A stretch of 64,000 bases of DNA from Nakamurella leprariae. GTDB taxonomy: Bacteria; Actinomycetota; Actinomycetes; Mycobacteriales; Nakamurellaceae. The stretch is taken from positions 1 through 64,000 of the forward strand of contig NZ_JAERWK010000012.1 in NCBI RefSeq assembly GCF_016918035.1. The letters run 5' to 3'. This document shows, piece after piece, positions 29,272 to 38,755 of this stretch. Position 1 is the stretch's first letter; every line of letters begins with the position of its first letter. The translations under genes and the position numbers were made by a program. The notes beneath the pieces are model-generated. The model was not told where the DNA came from, made no database searches, and saw nothing but the letters and a program-made list of their open reading frames with translations.

Positions 29272-30873
29272 TCAGGCGTTGGTCCCGACGGCCACCCGGC
29301 GCATGTCGAACATGTACTCCGGCTCGTAGCCCTCGGGGAACACCACGTTGGTCGTCCACACGGTCGGCGGGGTGTGGTGGTGGATCGGGATGGACTTGCG
29401 GATCTGCTTCTCCGCCTGGACCATGTCGGCGATCGCCGGCAGTCGCTCCTGCTGCGTCGTCCCGACGAGCGCGTCCTTCCAAGCGGTCTCGAACTCCGGC
29501 GTGGTCAGGTTCCACGGGTTGGCGTACTGACCGGGCAGGTTGCCCTGGTAGACCGTGGTCGGGTCGGCCCACGGTGAGCCCATGCCGATGAAGGCGTTGC
29601 CCTCCTGCCGGCTGAAGAACGTGACACCCGTGGTGGCCGAGTCGATCACGCGGGTGTTCACGGTGAACCCGGCCTCGGCGAACATCGGCACCAGCGCCTC
29701 GGCGGCACCGCGGTGACTGTCGGTGCCCGGCACCAGCATCTCGAACTCGACGCCGTCCGGGTAGCCGGCCTCGGCCAGCAGCTCGCGCGACTTGGCCGGA
29801 TCCAGGTTGTACTCCGGCATGTCGGGCTCGACCGCCGGATCGTGGGCCCAGTGGGTCGGCGGGATGAACTGCGCCACCGGGGTGCCGAAGCCGAAGAACA
29901 CACCGTCCACGATGCCCTCCCGGTCGATCGCGTGCTCCACGGCCTCCCGGACCCGGAAGTCGTCGAACGGCGGCTTGCTCGGGTTCATCGTCATGCCCAG
30001 CACGGTGAGGCTCTTGGACGGCACCGCGTTGAGCCCGGCGCCGCGGGCCTGGTCGGCCTGCGACGGCTCCAGGTAGGCCGCATCGGCCTGGCCGCCGAGC
30101 AGCATGTTCATCCGGGTGGCTGCGGTGGGCTGGCCGTACAGCTCGTACTTGGCCGCCTTGGCCGCCTCCGGATCCCAGTAGTCCGGGTTGCGCTCGAACT
30201 TGACCACCTGGTTGGGGATGTACTCGGTCATCCTGGCCATGCCGGACCCGACGGGATTCTGGTCGAGGTCGGGGTTGTCGAACGCGGCCGGGCTGACCAG
30301 GGCGCCGGCAGTGGAGGCGAACAGCCCCGGCAGGTCGCCGCCCGGGCCGGCCAGGTTGATGCGGATCTCGGTGGGGGAGATGACGTCCACCGAGGCGATC
30401 CGGGACATCGTGCCCTTGAGCGTGCCGTTCTCGAGGGTGCGGGCGCGATCGAGATTGGCCTTGACCGCCTCCGCGTCGAGCGTCGTGCCGTCGATGAAGG
30501 TGACGTCGTCGCGCAGCTGCATGACCAGCGCAGTGCCGTCGTCCACGAACTCCCAGGACGTGGCGACCTGCGGTTGCAGCTCACCGTTCTGGTCCTCGTA
30601 GATGAGGTGGTCGTAGACCAGCTCGTAGGCGATGTTGTCCCACTGGTTGGCGGACCGGTGCGGATCGAAGCTGGACGGTGTCTGCACGAACACGTAGCGG
30701 AACGTCCCGTTCGGATCGATCTCGGTCGCCTGCCCGGGCAGCGGTCCGGACGCCGACCCGTCGGTCGGTCCGCTGCCGGCGTCGCTGCTGCCGCCGCACG
30801 AGGCCAGCAGCACGGAGGCGGCGCCCAAGGCGGCCAACCACCTGCTCCGGGGGCGGATCCGGGTACGCGCCAT
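29272..30873 (-). CDS. Peptide/nickel-type ABC solute-binding lipoprotein (divergent copy)
   Basis: A 533-residue SBP_bac_5 family protein. The signal peptide ends in a lipobox LLASC, giving Cys26 as the lipidated residue. The mature protein has the family pattern: TFRYVFVQTPSSFDPHRS, DGTALVMQLRDDVTFIDGTTLDAEAVKANLDR, then FDDFRVREAVEHAIDREGIV. ATG at 30873 follows GAGGAG. It is transcribed away from the second binding protein and the importer genes, so the locus has two different receptors for one set of membrane parts. Ligands of this family range from peptides to sugars and organic acids; the ligand here is unknown. Confidence 0.9.
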   Translation of the reverse strand: MARTRIRPRSRWLAALGAASVLLASCGGSSDAGSGPTDGSASGPLPGQATEIDPNGTFRYVFVQTPSSFDPHRSANQWDNIAYELVYDHLIYEDQNGELQPQVATSWEFVDDGTALVMQLRDDVTFIDGTTLDAEAVKANLDRARTLENGTLKGTMSRIASVDVISPTEIRINLAGPGGDLPGLFASTAGALVSPAAFDNPDLDQNPVGSGMARMTEYIPNQVVKFERNPDYWDPEAAKAAKYELYGQPTAATRMNMLLGGQADAAYLEPSQADQARGAGLNAVPSKSLTVLGMTMNPSKPPFDDFRVREAVEHAIDREGIVDGVFFGFGTPVAQFIPPTHWAHDPAVEPDMPEYNLDPAKSRELLAEAGYPDGVEFEMLVPGTDSHRGAAEALVPMFAEAGFTVNTRVIDSATTGVTFFSRQEGNAFIGMGSPWADPTTVYQGNLPGQYANPWNLTTPEFETAWKDALVGTTQQERLPAIADMVQAEKQIRKSIPIHHHTPPTVWTTNVVFPEGYEPEYMFDMRRVAVGTNA

Positions 30874-31044
30874 TGCGTTCTCCTCGTCATCACAGTCCTG
30901 GCACACAGCTGCGCGCGACCGTCGCGGACCGTCCTGCGGGTCGGGAACCCGGGCGGACGACCGGTGCGGTCGGCACGGCTTGGGATCCGGCGACGGGATG
31001 GGGCCCGGTCGCCGGACGGGGGGACAGCCGGTGCTGGACGGGGG

Positions 31045-31074
31045 TTGATTTGTGACGGACTCCGTCAGTAGAGT
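31045..31074 (+). promoter_or_regulatory. Promoter with a perfect 15-bp palindrome ahead of the importer operon
   Basis: A -35 TTGATT (31045-31050) and -10 TAGAGT (31069-31074) are spaced by 18 bases. The spacer contains TGACGGACTCCGTCA (31053-31067), a perfect palindrome around a central C. An almost identical element lies in the tetR/carboxyltransferase promoter at 43254-43268. This is the best operator candidate for the locus. It lies in the 405-base gap between the two divergent solute-binding protein genes; the rest of that gap shows no other gene. Confidence 0.7.
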
Positions 31075-31278
31075 GCCACACGCGAGGTGATCCCGCTCAC
31101 TCGGGCCGCCCGACACTCCGGGGATCCCGGAACGGAACCGGCACTGCGCTCTCGGCGACGAGGCCGAGACACCCCCCAGCGCAGTCGATCCCGGTCATGC
31201 AGTGATGTCGTGCCGTGCTGTCCGCCGCTGTCTCCGGCGCGCCCGGCACCCCCATGTCAACGAAGGAGTTGGTCTGGA

Positions 31279-32913
31279 ATGAGGAGTACCCGCCGCGCAT
31301 CCCGCGCCTTGTCCCTGACGGCCGCGGCGATCGGAGCGGCGCTGGTGCTGTCCTCCTGCGCCTCGAACGATCCGCCGCCGCCGCTGCAGGAGGAGTCGGT
31401 CGCCTCCCTCGAGCGCAACCCGTTCGGCAGCGACCTGGCCACCGACGGCACGCCCGAGCCGGGCGGCACGCTGATCATGGCCGGCCAGGGCGTGAGCGGT
31501 TTCGACCCGGTGAAGACCAGCGGCGGCCTGGGCATCTACGACCAGCTGCTGAAGGTCGAGCCGGACGGCACGATCTCGCCGTACATGGCCGAGTCGATGA
31601 CCAGCCCCGACGGCGGCACCACCTGGGTGCTCAAGCTCCGCGACGGCGTCAACTTCAGCGACGGCACCCCGTTGGACGCCGAGGCGGTGGTGTTCAACGT
31701 GCGTCGCCACATGGACAACCCGACCGCCGCCGGCCACGCCGCCTCGCTGCCGATCGTCGACCTGGTCGCCACCGACCCGCTCACCGTGACCTTCACCCTC
31801 AGCAGCCCGATCGGCGAGTTCCCCGCCCGCTTCGCGGACCCCTTCGTGGCCGGGTCGTTCGTCGGCGCACTGGGTGTCATCGGCTCGCCGACCGCGATCC
31901 AGCAGTACGGCGACGACTACAACCGCAACCCGGTCGGCGCCGGCCCGTTCAAGCTGGTGTCCTGGACGCCCGGCAGCCAGGTCGTCCTGACCAAGAACGA
32001 GGACTACTGGCAGAAGGACAAGGGCCTGCCGTACCTGGACGGCTTCGAGTACCGCCAGATCCCCGACACCGAGACCCGTTTCGCCTCGCTGCAGAACGGC
32101 GACGTCGACATGATCGGGTCGCTGTTCCACTCCGAGCTCATCGGCGGCATCGACAACCCGGACCTCAACGTCTACTACCGGTCCGGTAACGGCGCCGAGT
32201 GGCTGTACTTCAACCAGACCGAGCCGCCGTTCGACGACCGCCGCATGCGGGAGGCCGTCGCGGTGGGCCTGAACCTGGATGCGTTGAGCGCCACCCAGTT
32301 CCGCGGCCGCATGGAGCGGGCGGACAGCTACTTCGGTGAGGACAGCCCGTACTACAACGCGGAGGCCGGCGCCTCCTGGCCGCAGTACGACCTGGCCAAG
32401 GCCAAGGCCCTGGTCGACGAGTACGTCGCCGACGGCGGCTCCCGGGCCGTGCGCATCTCCAACACCACCGCGCCGAACCGGGTCAAGTTCGCCGAGTTCC
32501 TGCAGGCCCAGCTGACCGAGATCGGGATGGAGCCGACCGTCGAGTTCTTCGACCCGACCGAGTTCGTCGACCGGGTCCAGAAGCAGAACTTCCAGATCGT
32601 GCCGTACGCCCCCGGTCAGTGGCTGAACCCGTACCCGGTGGTCTACGACATGTTCCACACCGACGGACAGGCCAACCGCGGCAAGTACAGCAACCCGGAG
32701 ATGGACGCCCTGCTCGAGCGGGCGATCAGTACCACCGACGACGCCGAGCGCGCGGACCTCTACCGGCAGGTGCAGCAGCTGGCCACCGACGACCTGGCCG
32801 TCGTCTGGTACAGCCGCGGCTACCACTCGGTGCTCACCGACAAGGACGTCAAGGGCGTGGTCCGCAACTCCGGTGGCGCCACCTACCCCGAGTACCTGTG
32901 GCTGGACCGATGA
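31279..32913 (+). CDS. Peptide/nickel-type ABC solute-binding lipoprotein (operon copy)
   Basis: A 544-residue SBP_bac_5 protein. The signal peptide ends in the lipobox LVLSSC, so Cys27 is lipidated. Family marks are GGTLIMAGQGVSGFDPVKTSGG, WVLKLRDGVNFSDGTPLDAEAV, NPVGAGPFKLVSWTPGSQVVL and FDDRRMREAVAVGLN. It differs clearly from the divergent copy at 29272, so the two are not a recent duplication. ATG at 31279 has AGGAG ten bases upstream. The next gene overlaps its stop by ATGA, which puts it first in a long operon. Confidence 0.9.
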   Translation: MRSTRRASRALSLTAAAIGAALVLSSCASNDPPPPLQEESVASLERNPFGSDLATDGTPEPGGTLIMAGQGVSGFDPVKTSGGLGIYDQLLKVEPDGTISPYMAESMTSPDGGTTWVLKLRDGVNFSDGTPLDAEAVVFNVRRHMDNPTAAGHAASLPIVDLVATDPLTVTFTLSSPIGEFPARFADPFVAGSFVGALGVIGSPTAIQQYGDDYNRNPVGAGPFKLVSWTPGSQVVLTKNEDYWQKDKGLPYLDGFEYRQIPDTETRFASLQNGDVDMIGSLFHSELIGGIDNPDLNVYYRSGNGAEWLYFNQTEPPFDDRRMREAVAVGLNLDALSATQFRGRMERADSYFGEDSPYYNAEAGASWPQYDLAKAKALVDEYVADGGSRAVRISNTTAPNRVKFAEFLQAQLTEIGMEPTVEFFDPTEFVDRVQKQNFQIVPYAPGQWLNPYPVVYDMFHTDGQANRGKYSNPEMDALLERAISTTDDAERADLYRQVQQLATDDLAVVWYSRGYHSVLTDKDVKGVVRNSGGATYPEYLWLDR

Positions 32914-34265
32914 CGGTCACCCAGCCCGGACGGACGCCCGGATCGGCCGCGGCGGAGCGCCGGCCGCTGCGCCTGGACGACGAGGGCGTTCCGGGTGTCA
33001 GCCGGTCGGCCACCCCGGGGGCGCTGGAGGGCGTCCGGGTGCTGGACCTGTCCAAGTTCTGGGCCGGCCCGGCGCTGACCGAGGTGCTCGGCAACATGGG
33101 CGCCGAGGTCATCAAGGTGGAGGCGGTGCAGTCGCCCGACCCGTGGCGGGCGGGCGGTGCCCGCTCCGGCCCCACCTCGCTGGGCGACGCGCCACCGGCC
33201 GAGCTGTCGGCCATCTTCAACGCGGTCAACCGCAACAAGCTGGGGATCACCCTGGACCTGAGCCGCGAGGAGGGTCGGGACCTGTTCCGCCGCCTGGTGC
33301 CCCAGGTCGACGTGGTGGTGGAGAACTACACCCCGCGGGTGATGGCCAAGTTCGGGTTCCAGTGGCCCGCGCTGCGGGAGCTGAACCCGGAGCTGGTGTA
33401 CATCTCGCTGCCCGGGTTCGGCAGCACCGGCCCCTGGAAGGACCACGTCGGCTACGCCTGGCCGACCGAGGAGACCAGTGGGTTCCCGCATCTCACCGGG
33501 TACGAGGGTGGCCGGCCGATGCTCTGGGGCAGTGCCGCCGCCGACGCGATCGCCGGGGTCACCGGGGCCGTCGGCGTCCTGGCCGCACTGTTGCACCGCC
33601 GGCGCACCGGCGTCGGCCAGTGGATCGACCTGTCGCAGGTCGAGGCGCTGACCAGCTTCCTGGGCGGATCGGTGGTGGACGCCGCCCTGAACGGGACCGA
33701 GCGGCCGCGGCGCGGCAACACGGATCTGCGGTTCGAGCCGCAGGGCGTGCACCCGGCGGCCGGGGACGACCGCTGGGTGGTCGTCGCGGTGCAGGACGAC
33801 ACCCAGTGGGCGGCGCTGTGCGGGGTGATCGGCCGGGCCGACCTGGCCGAGCGCACCGACCTGGCCGACCGGGCCGGCCGGGCCGCGGCGCGGGAGGAGA
33901 TCGCCACGGCCATCTCCGACTGGACCCGGGACCGTCCGGGACGCGAGGCCGCCACCCGGTTGCAGGAGGCCGGCGTGGCCGCTGCCCCGGTCACCCCGGG
34001 GCACGAGCTGATCGAGGACCCGCAGCTGCAGGCCCGCGACTTCTTCGAGTTCGTCGACCGGCGGTGGATCGGACCGCAACCGCACCACGGCATGTGGGCC
34101 AAGTTCTCCCGGACCCCGGGCACGATCCGGCGCCCGGCGCCCACGCTCGGCGAGCACAACGAGGCCGTGCTCGGCGGGCTGCTCGACCTGACCGCCGCGG
34201 AACTCGCCGAGCTCACGGACACCCAGATCATCGGCACCGACGCGGCCACCCTCGGGAAGTGGTGA
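32910..34265 (+). CDS. Class III (CaiB/BaiF) acyl-CoA transferase, first subunit
   Basis: A 451-residue family III CoA-transferase. Marks: LEGVRVLDLSKFWAGPALTEVLGNMGAEVIKVE at the N-terminus, FNAVNRNKLGITLDL, VVVENYTPRVMAKFG, LVYISLPGFGSTGP, and GVGQWIDLSQVEALTSFLG. The catalytic Asp in this family follows the large domain; here a likely residue is in AAADAIAGVTGAVG. These enzymes move CoA between carboxylic acids. It is coupled by 4-base overlaps to the binding protein before and a second transferase after. Adjacent pairs often form one heteromeric enzyme, such as BbsEF. Confidence 0.9.
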   Translation: MTVTQPGRTPGSAAAERRPLRLDDEGVPGVSRSATPGALEGVRVLDLSKFWAGPALTEVLGNMGAEVIKVEAVQSPDPWRAGGARSGPTSLGDAPPAELSAIFNAVNRNKLGITLDLSREEGRDLFRRLVPQVDVVVENYTPRVMAKFGFQWPALRELNPELVYISLPGFGSTGPWKDHVGYAWPTEETSGFPHLTGYEGGRPMLWGSAAADAIAGVTGAVGVLAALLHRRRTGVGQWIDLSQVEALTSFLGGSVVDAALNGTERPRRGNTDLRFEPQGVHPAAGDDRWVVVAVQDDTQWAALCGVIGRADLAERTDLADRAGRAAAREEIATAISDWTRDRPGREAATRLQEAGVAAAPVTPGHELIEDPQLQARDFFEFVDRRWIGPQPHHGMWAKFSRTPGTIRRPAPTLGEHNEAVLGGLLDLTAAELAELTDTQIIGTDAATLGKW

Positions 34266-35533
34266 CGGACATGGCGACGACGACCTCCGACCCGGCTGGC
34301 GGCTCCGCCCTGGACGGTCTGGTGGTGCTCGACCTGACCACCGGCGTCGACGGGCCGGCCTGCACCAAGTACCTGGTCGACCTGGGTGCGCGGGTCATCA
34401 AGATCGAGCCGCCGGGCGGTGATCCGACCCGGACCGCCGAGCCCTTGGTCAGCAACGGGTCCGGTTCCGGCACCGACCGCTGGAGCACCACCTTCCTCTA
34501 CCTCAACGGCGGCAAGGAGAGCGTGGTCCTGGACCTGCACTCCGAGCTGGACCGGGTGCGGTTGCAGCGGCTGGTCCGCGGCGCGGACCTGCTGGTCGAG
34601 AACGGCCGCCCGGGCGAGCTGGACGCGCTCGGACTCGGCTACGACTCGCTGGCCCGGCTGAACCCGGCGCTGGTGCACCTGTCGATCAGCCCGTTCGGAG
34701 CGACCGGTCCGTACGCCGGCTGGCAGGGCCCCGACATCGTGCTGCAGGCACTGTCCGGATGGATGGCCCAGGGCGGGTCGCCGGACCGCGAGCCACTGCG
34801 TTCGGGCGGCGACATCTCGCTGCACATCACCGCGGTCTACGCCGCGACCGCCGCACTGGTCGGGATCCTCTCGGCGCAGCAGACGGGGCAGGGCCAGCAC
34901 ATCGACGTCTCCGGTCTGGAGGCGATGGTGACCACGGCCGGGCAGGAGACCTACCGGGCCAGCGTGCACGGCGCCGACGCGGCGTGGCGCCGGATCGGCC
35001 ACGCCACCCTGCCGACCATGCTGGCGCCGTGCGCGGACGGCTGGGTCGGCATCAACCTGCTGTACGGCGCGCACTACCTGACGCTGCTCGAACTGGCCGG
35101 GATGCAGGACGTCGCCGAGGATCCCGACTTCGCCTCGCTGGCCGCGCTGCGCGCGTCCGGCCGGGCCGCCGAGCTCAACGAGCGGCTGACCGCCTGGACC
35201 CGTCAGTTCGGCAAGTACGAGCTGGTGGAACGGGCCCAGGCGCTGAAGATGTCGATCACCGCGGTGCCGACCATGGACGAGATCCCGACCGTGCCGCAGC
35301 ACGTGGCGCGCGGGTACATCGTCGAGGTCGACCATCCCGAGCTGGGCCGGTACCGGCAGCCGGGTGCACCGTACGCGCTGAGCGAGTCGCCCTGCGTCCC
35401 ACCGCGGCCCGCCCCCCGGCTCGGTGAACACGCGGCGCTGCACCTCGACGCGCACGGGGAGACCGCCGTCGAGGCAGGCACCGCCGACGGTGGCCCGGCT
35501 GCCGCACCGCTGCGGGCCGGAGCGGCCCGGTGA
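34262..35533 (+). CDS. Class III (CaiB/BaiF) acyl-CoA transferase, second subunit
   Basis: A 423-residue family III CoA-transferase, different in sequence from its neighbour. Marks: LDGLVVLDLTTGVDGPACTKYLVDLGARVIKIEPPGGD, LLVENGRPGELDALGLGYDSL, LVHLSISPFGATGPY and GQGQHIDVSGLEAMVT. The segment expected to hold the catalytic Asp reads LRSGGDISLHITAVYA, so Asp is present. GTG at 34262 overlaps the previous stop; an ATG at 34271 is an alternative start. The C-terminal 30 residues are Ala/Gly-rich. Likely partner of the upstream transferase. Confidence 0.9.
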   Translation: MTDMATTTSDPAGGSALDGLVVLDLTTGVDGPACTKYLVDLGARVIKIEPPGGDPTRTAEPLVSNGSGSGTDRWSTTFLYLNGGKESVVLDLHSELDRVRLQRLVRGADLLVENGRPGELDALGLGYDSLARLNPALVHLSISPFGATGPYAGWQGPDIVLQALSGWMAQGGSPDREPLRSGGDISLHITAVYAATAALVGILSAQQTGQGQHIDVSGLEAMVTTAGQETYRASVHGADAAWRRIGHATLPTMLAPCADGWVGINLLYGAHYLTLLELAGMQDVAEDPDFASLAALRASGRAAELNERLTAWTRQFGKYELVERAQALKMSITAVPTMDEIPTVPQHVARGYIVEVDHPELGRYRQPGAPYALSESPCVPPRPAPRLGEHAALHLDAHGETAVEAGTADGGPAAAPLRAGAAR

Positions 35534-36585
35534 GCGCCGGCCTGGCCGCGAGCCCGGCCGCGGACCCGACGGCCGGCGCCACGGTGGCGGCCGGGGCACC
35601 GGCGCGGGCCCCGCGCGGCCGCCGGCAGCGCCGGTTCGCCGCGGTGGTGGGCAAGCGGCTGCTGCACCTGCTCATCGTGCTGCTGCTGGTCACGTTCGCC
35701 TCGTTCGCCATCACCGACCTGCTGCCCGGTGACGCGGCCGCCACCGTGGCCGGGGAGAACGCCACCCCGGAGCAGATCGCGGCGGTGCGCACCGAACTCG
35801 GTCTGGACCGGCCGATGATCGTGCGGTACTTCGACTGGCTCGGCGGTGTGCTCACCGGCGATCTGGGCAACTCGTTCCGGACCGGGCAGCCGGTGACCGA
35901 GGCGCTGGCCCAGCGCATCCCGGTGTCGTTCGAGATCGCCGTGGTGGCACAGATCCTCGCGCTGCTGGTGGCCATCCCGCTGGCCGTCTACTCCGCCTAC
36001 CGGCCCGGCAAGCTCATCGACCGCAGCTCGATGGCCATCGGCTTCGGGGCCGCGGCCATGCCGCACTTCATCCTCGGCATGGTGCTGATCCTGCTGTTCG
36101 CGGGTGGCCTGTCCAGCATCCTGCCGGCCACCGGTTTCGTCGGGTTCTTCGACGACCCGCTGGGCAACCTCAAGAGCATCATCCTGCCGTGCCTGACCCT
36201 GATGCTGGGCGAGGCGGCGGTGTACCGACAACTGCTGCGGTCGGACATGATCTCGACGCTGCAGGAGGACTTCATCCTGATGGCGCGGTCCAAGGGCCTG
36301 TCGCCGCGGCGGATCCTGTTCCGGCACGCGCTGCGGCCGTCGTCGTTCTCGCTCATCACCCTGGCCGGGGTGAACATGGGCCGGCTGCTCGGCGGCGCCA
36401 TCGTCGTCGAGGTCATGTTCGCCATCCCGGGTCTCGGCCAGATGGTCGCCCAGGCGGTCTACGACCGTGACTACCTGATGCTCCAGGGAGGGATCCTGGT
36501 GATCGCCGTGAGCTACGTCGTGATCAACGCGTTGATCGACCTGCTGTACGCGGCGCTGGACCCGAGGGTGCGTCGCCGTGGCTGA
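35530..36585 (+). CDS. ABC transporter permease, DppB type
   Basis: A 351-residue inner-membrane permease. It shows the DppB N-terminal pattern (LLHLLIVLLLVTFASFAITDLLPGD), the periplasmic PEQIAAVRTELGLDRP block, and the EAA loop that contacts the ATPase (MARSKGLSPRRILFRHALRPS). About six membrane segments. The first 38 residues are an Ala/Pro-rich extension. GTG overlaps the second CoA-transferase stop. It forms the channel together with the next gene. Confidence 0.93.
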   Translation: MSAGLAASPAADPTAGATVAAGAPARAPRGRRQRRFAAVVGKRLLHLLIVLLLVTFASFAITDLLPGDAAATVAGENATPEQIAAVRTELGLDRPMIVRYFDWLGGVLTGDLGNSFRTGQPVTEALAQRIPVSFEIAVVAQILALLVAIPLAVYSAYRPGKLIDRSSMAIGFGAAAMPHFILGMVLILLFAGGLSSILPATGFVGFFDDPLGNLKSIILPCLTLMLGEAAVYRQLLRSDMISTLQEDFILMARSKGLSPRRILFRHALRPSSFSLITLAGVNMGRLLGGAIVVEVMFAIPGLGQMVAQAVYDRDYLMLQGGILVIAVSYVVINALIDLLYAALDPRVRRRG

Positions 36586-37522
36586 GGCACGGGAGACCCT
36601 GGAGGAGCCCATCCTCACCGGGAACGGTGGACCCACCGACCTGGCCGCGATGGAGCCGGACCTGCTCGACGTCGAGCCGGACCAGACGGTCGCGTCGGGC
36701 CGCCGCCGGCGGTCCTTCCAGTTCGGCTGGTGGCTGGCCTGCGGCTGGCTGATCCTGGTGGTCGGCGCGGCCCTGCTGGCGCCGATCCTGCCGCTCTGGG
36801 AGCCGGGCACGCCCGACTACACCAACGTGGCCGGCGGGCTGTCCGCCTCGCACCCGCTGGGCGGCGACGCGATCGGCCGGGACAACCTGTCGCGCCTCAT
36901 CTACGGTGCCCGGGCGTCCCTGCTGGTGGGCCTGTCGGCCGTGGTGCTCGGCGCGGTGATCGGTGGCCTGCTCGGCATCATCGCCGGCTACGTCGGCGGC
37001 AAGGTCGAACGGGTGCTGCTGACCCTGACCGATGCCACGCTGGCCTTCCCCGGCCTGGTGCTGCTCATCGCCGCGGTGGCCGTGTTCGGGGCGAGCATGA
37101 CGGTGATCATCGTCGGCCTGGCCGTGCTGTCCATCCCGACGTTCATTCGGCTGGCCCGGGCCACGACGTTGGTCATCGTGCAGCGGGAGTTCGTCACCGC
37201 GGCCCGGGCGTACGGCGCCAGACCGATGCGGGTGATGCTGCGGGAGGTCGTGCCCAACGTGGTGCTGCCGGTCGCGGCCTACGGCTTCATCATGGTCGGC
37301 GTCTTCATCGTGGCCGAGGGCTCGCTGAGCTTCCTCGGCCTCGGCATCCCGCCGCCCACGCCCAGCTGGGGCAGCATGATCGCCGCCGGCCGGACGGAAC
37401 TCCTGACCCACCCGCAGATCTCGCTGATCCCGGCCGCGGTCATGTTCGTGACGGTGCTGTCGATCAACTACGTCGGTGAGCGCACCCGCAAGCGCTTCGA
37501 GGTGAAGGACAGCAACCTGTGA
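36578..37522 (+). CDS. ABC transporter permease, DppC type
   Basis: A 314-residue partner permease. Marks: HPLGGDAIGRDNLSRLIYGARASLLVG, LSAVVLGAVIGGLLGIIAGYVGG, the EAA loop TAARAYGARPMRVMLREVVPN, and SFLGLGIPPPTPSWGSMI near the end. Six membrane segments. GTG at 36578 overlaps the DppB-type gene by eight bases, and the ATPase gene overlaps its own stop by GTGA. Together with the DppB type it makes the membrane channel of the importer. Confidence 0.94.
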   Translation: MAEARETLEEPILTGNGGPTDLAAMEPDLLDVEPDQTVASGRRRRSFQFGWWLACGWLILVVGAALLAPILPLWEPGTPDYTNVAGGLSASHPLGGDAIGRDNLSRLIYGARASLLVGLSAVVLGAVIGGLLGIIAGYVGGKVERVLLTLTDATLAFPGLVLLIAAVAVFGASMTVIIVGLAVLSIPTFIRLARATTLVIVQREFVTAARAYGARPMRVMLREVVPNVVLPVAAYGFIMVGVFIVAEGSLSFLGLGIPPPTPSWGSMIAAGRTELLTHPQISLIPAAVMFVTVLSINYVGERTRKRFEVKDSNL

Positions 37523-38751
37523 CCAGCATCGACGCCGGGCCGGCCGACCAGCGCCGCGACACCCGGCCGCCCGCGGCAGGCAGTGCGCAGACGACCGCCC
37601 CGGGCGCCACCGCCACCCGGCCGCTGCTGGAGGTGGACCAGCTGCGGGTGCACTTCGCCACGCCGGCCGGCCTGGTCCGCGCGGTGGACGGGGTGTCCCT
37701 GTCCGTGCGGGCCGGCGAGGTGCTCGGCGTGGTGGGGGAGAGTGGTTCCGGCAAGACGGTGATGTCCCGCCGGGCCATGGGTCTGGTCGGGCCGGGTACC
37801 ACCACCCGGCTCTCCGGCACCGTCCGGTACGACGGCACCGAGATCAGTGCGCTGCCGCCGGCCGAGCTGTCCAAGCTGTGGGGCAGCGAGATGGCCATGA
37901 TCCTGCAGGACCCGATGACGTCGCTGAACCCGGTGAAGCGGGTCGGTGAGCAGATCGGCGAGTCGCTGCGCCGGCACCTGGGTCTGGACCGCGCCGCGGC
38001 GCACCAGCGGGCGGTGCAACTGCTGCGTTCGGTCGGGCTGTCCGAACCCGAGCGGCGGGTGCGCCAGTACCCGCACGAACTGTCCGGCGGCATGCGGCAG
38101 CGGGTGACCATCGCGATCGCGCTGTCCTGCGACCCACGGCTGTTGTTCGCCGACGAGCCGACCACCGCGCTGGACGTCACGGTGCAGGCGCAGATCCTGG
38201 AACTGCTGGCCCGCCAGCAGGCCGAGCACCGGATGGCGATGATGATCGTCACCCACGACCTGCGGGTGGTGCGTGGCCACACCGACCGGGTGGTGGTCAT
38301 GTACGCCGGCAAGGTGGTCGAGGCCGCGCCCACCCGCACCCTGTTCGCGGCACCCCGGATGCCGTACACCGAGGCGCTGATGAACGCGGTCCCGCCGCTG
38401 ACCGGCTCCAACCACGCGGTGCTGCGGGTCATCCCGGGTCGGCCGCCGAACCTGCTGGCCCCGCCGCCCGGCTGTGCGTTCGCGCCGCGCTGCGCGTCCG
38501 CGCAGGAGCGCTGCCTGACCGAGATGCCGCCGTTGCGGTCCGCCGCGGACCTGGCCGGTGCCTCCCCCGGTGGGTCGGCCGCCGGTGCCCCGGCCGGTGG
38601 ACCGGCCCCGGCGATCGCCGGGACACCCGACGACCACGTGTACCGCTGCTGGTACCCGGTCGGCACCGAGGCCGGCGACGAGGCCCGGCGCACCAACATC
38701 GAGCGCGGTCACACGGCCGCGGGAACCCCGATCCTGGCAGAGGCGGTGTGA
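37519..38751 (+). CDS. ABC transporter ATP-binding protein, DppD type
   Basis: A 410-residue ATPase. Walker A GESGSGKTVMSRRAMG is near residue 75, the Q-loop is MILQDPMTSLNP, the signature is LSGGMRQRVTIAIAL and Walker B is LLFADEPTTALD, with the H-loop in MIVTHDLRVV. The oligopeptide/dipeptide C-terminal extension with clustered cysteines (CAFAPRCASAQERC) is present and is known in this family to bind an iron-sulfur cluster. Pro/Ala-rich ends lengthen it beyond the usual 330 residues. Confidence 0.94.
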   Translation: MTSIDAGPADQRRDTRPPAAGSAQTTAPGATATRPLLEVDQLRVHFATPAGLVRAVDGVSLSVRAGEVLGVVGESGSGKTVMSRRAMGLVGPGTTTRLSGTVRYDGTEISALPPAELSKLWGSEMAMILQDPMTSLNPVKRVGEQIGESLRRHLGLDRAAAHQRAVQLLRSVGLSEPERRVRQYPHELSGGMRQRVTIAIALSCDPRLLFADEPTTALDVTVQAQILELLARQQAEHRMAMMIVTHDLRVVRGHTDRVVVMYAGKVVEAAPTRTLFAAPRMPYTEALMNAVPPLTGSNHAVLRVIPGRPPNLLAPPPGCAFAPRCASAQERCLTEMPPLRSAADLAGASPGGSAAGAPAGGPAPAIAGTPDDHVYRCWYPVGTEAGDEARRTNIERGHTAAGTPILAEAV

Positions 38752-38755
38752 GGCG

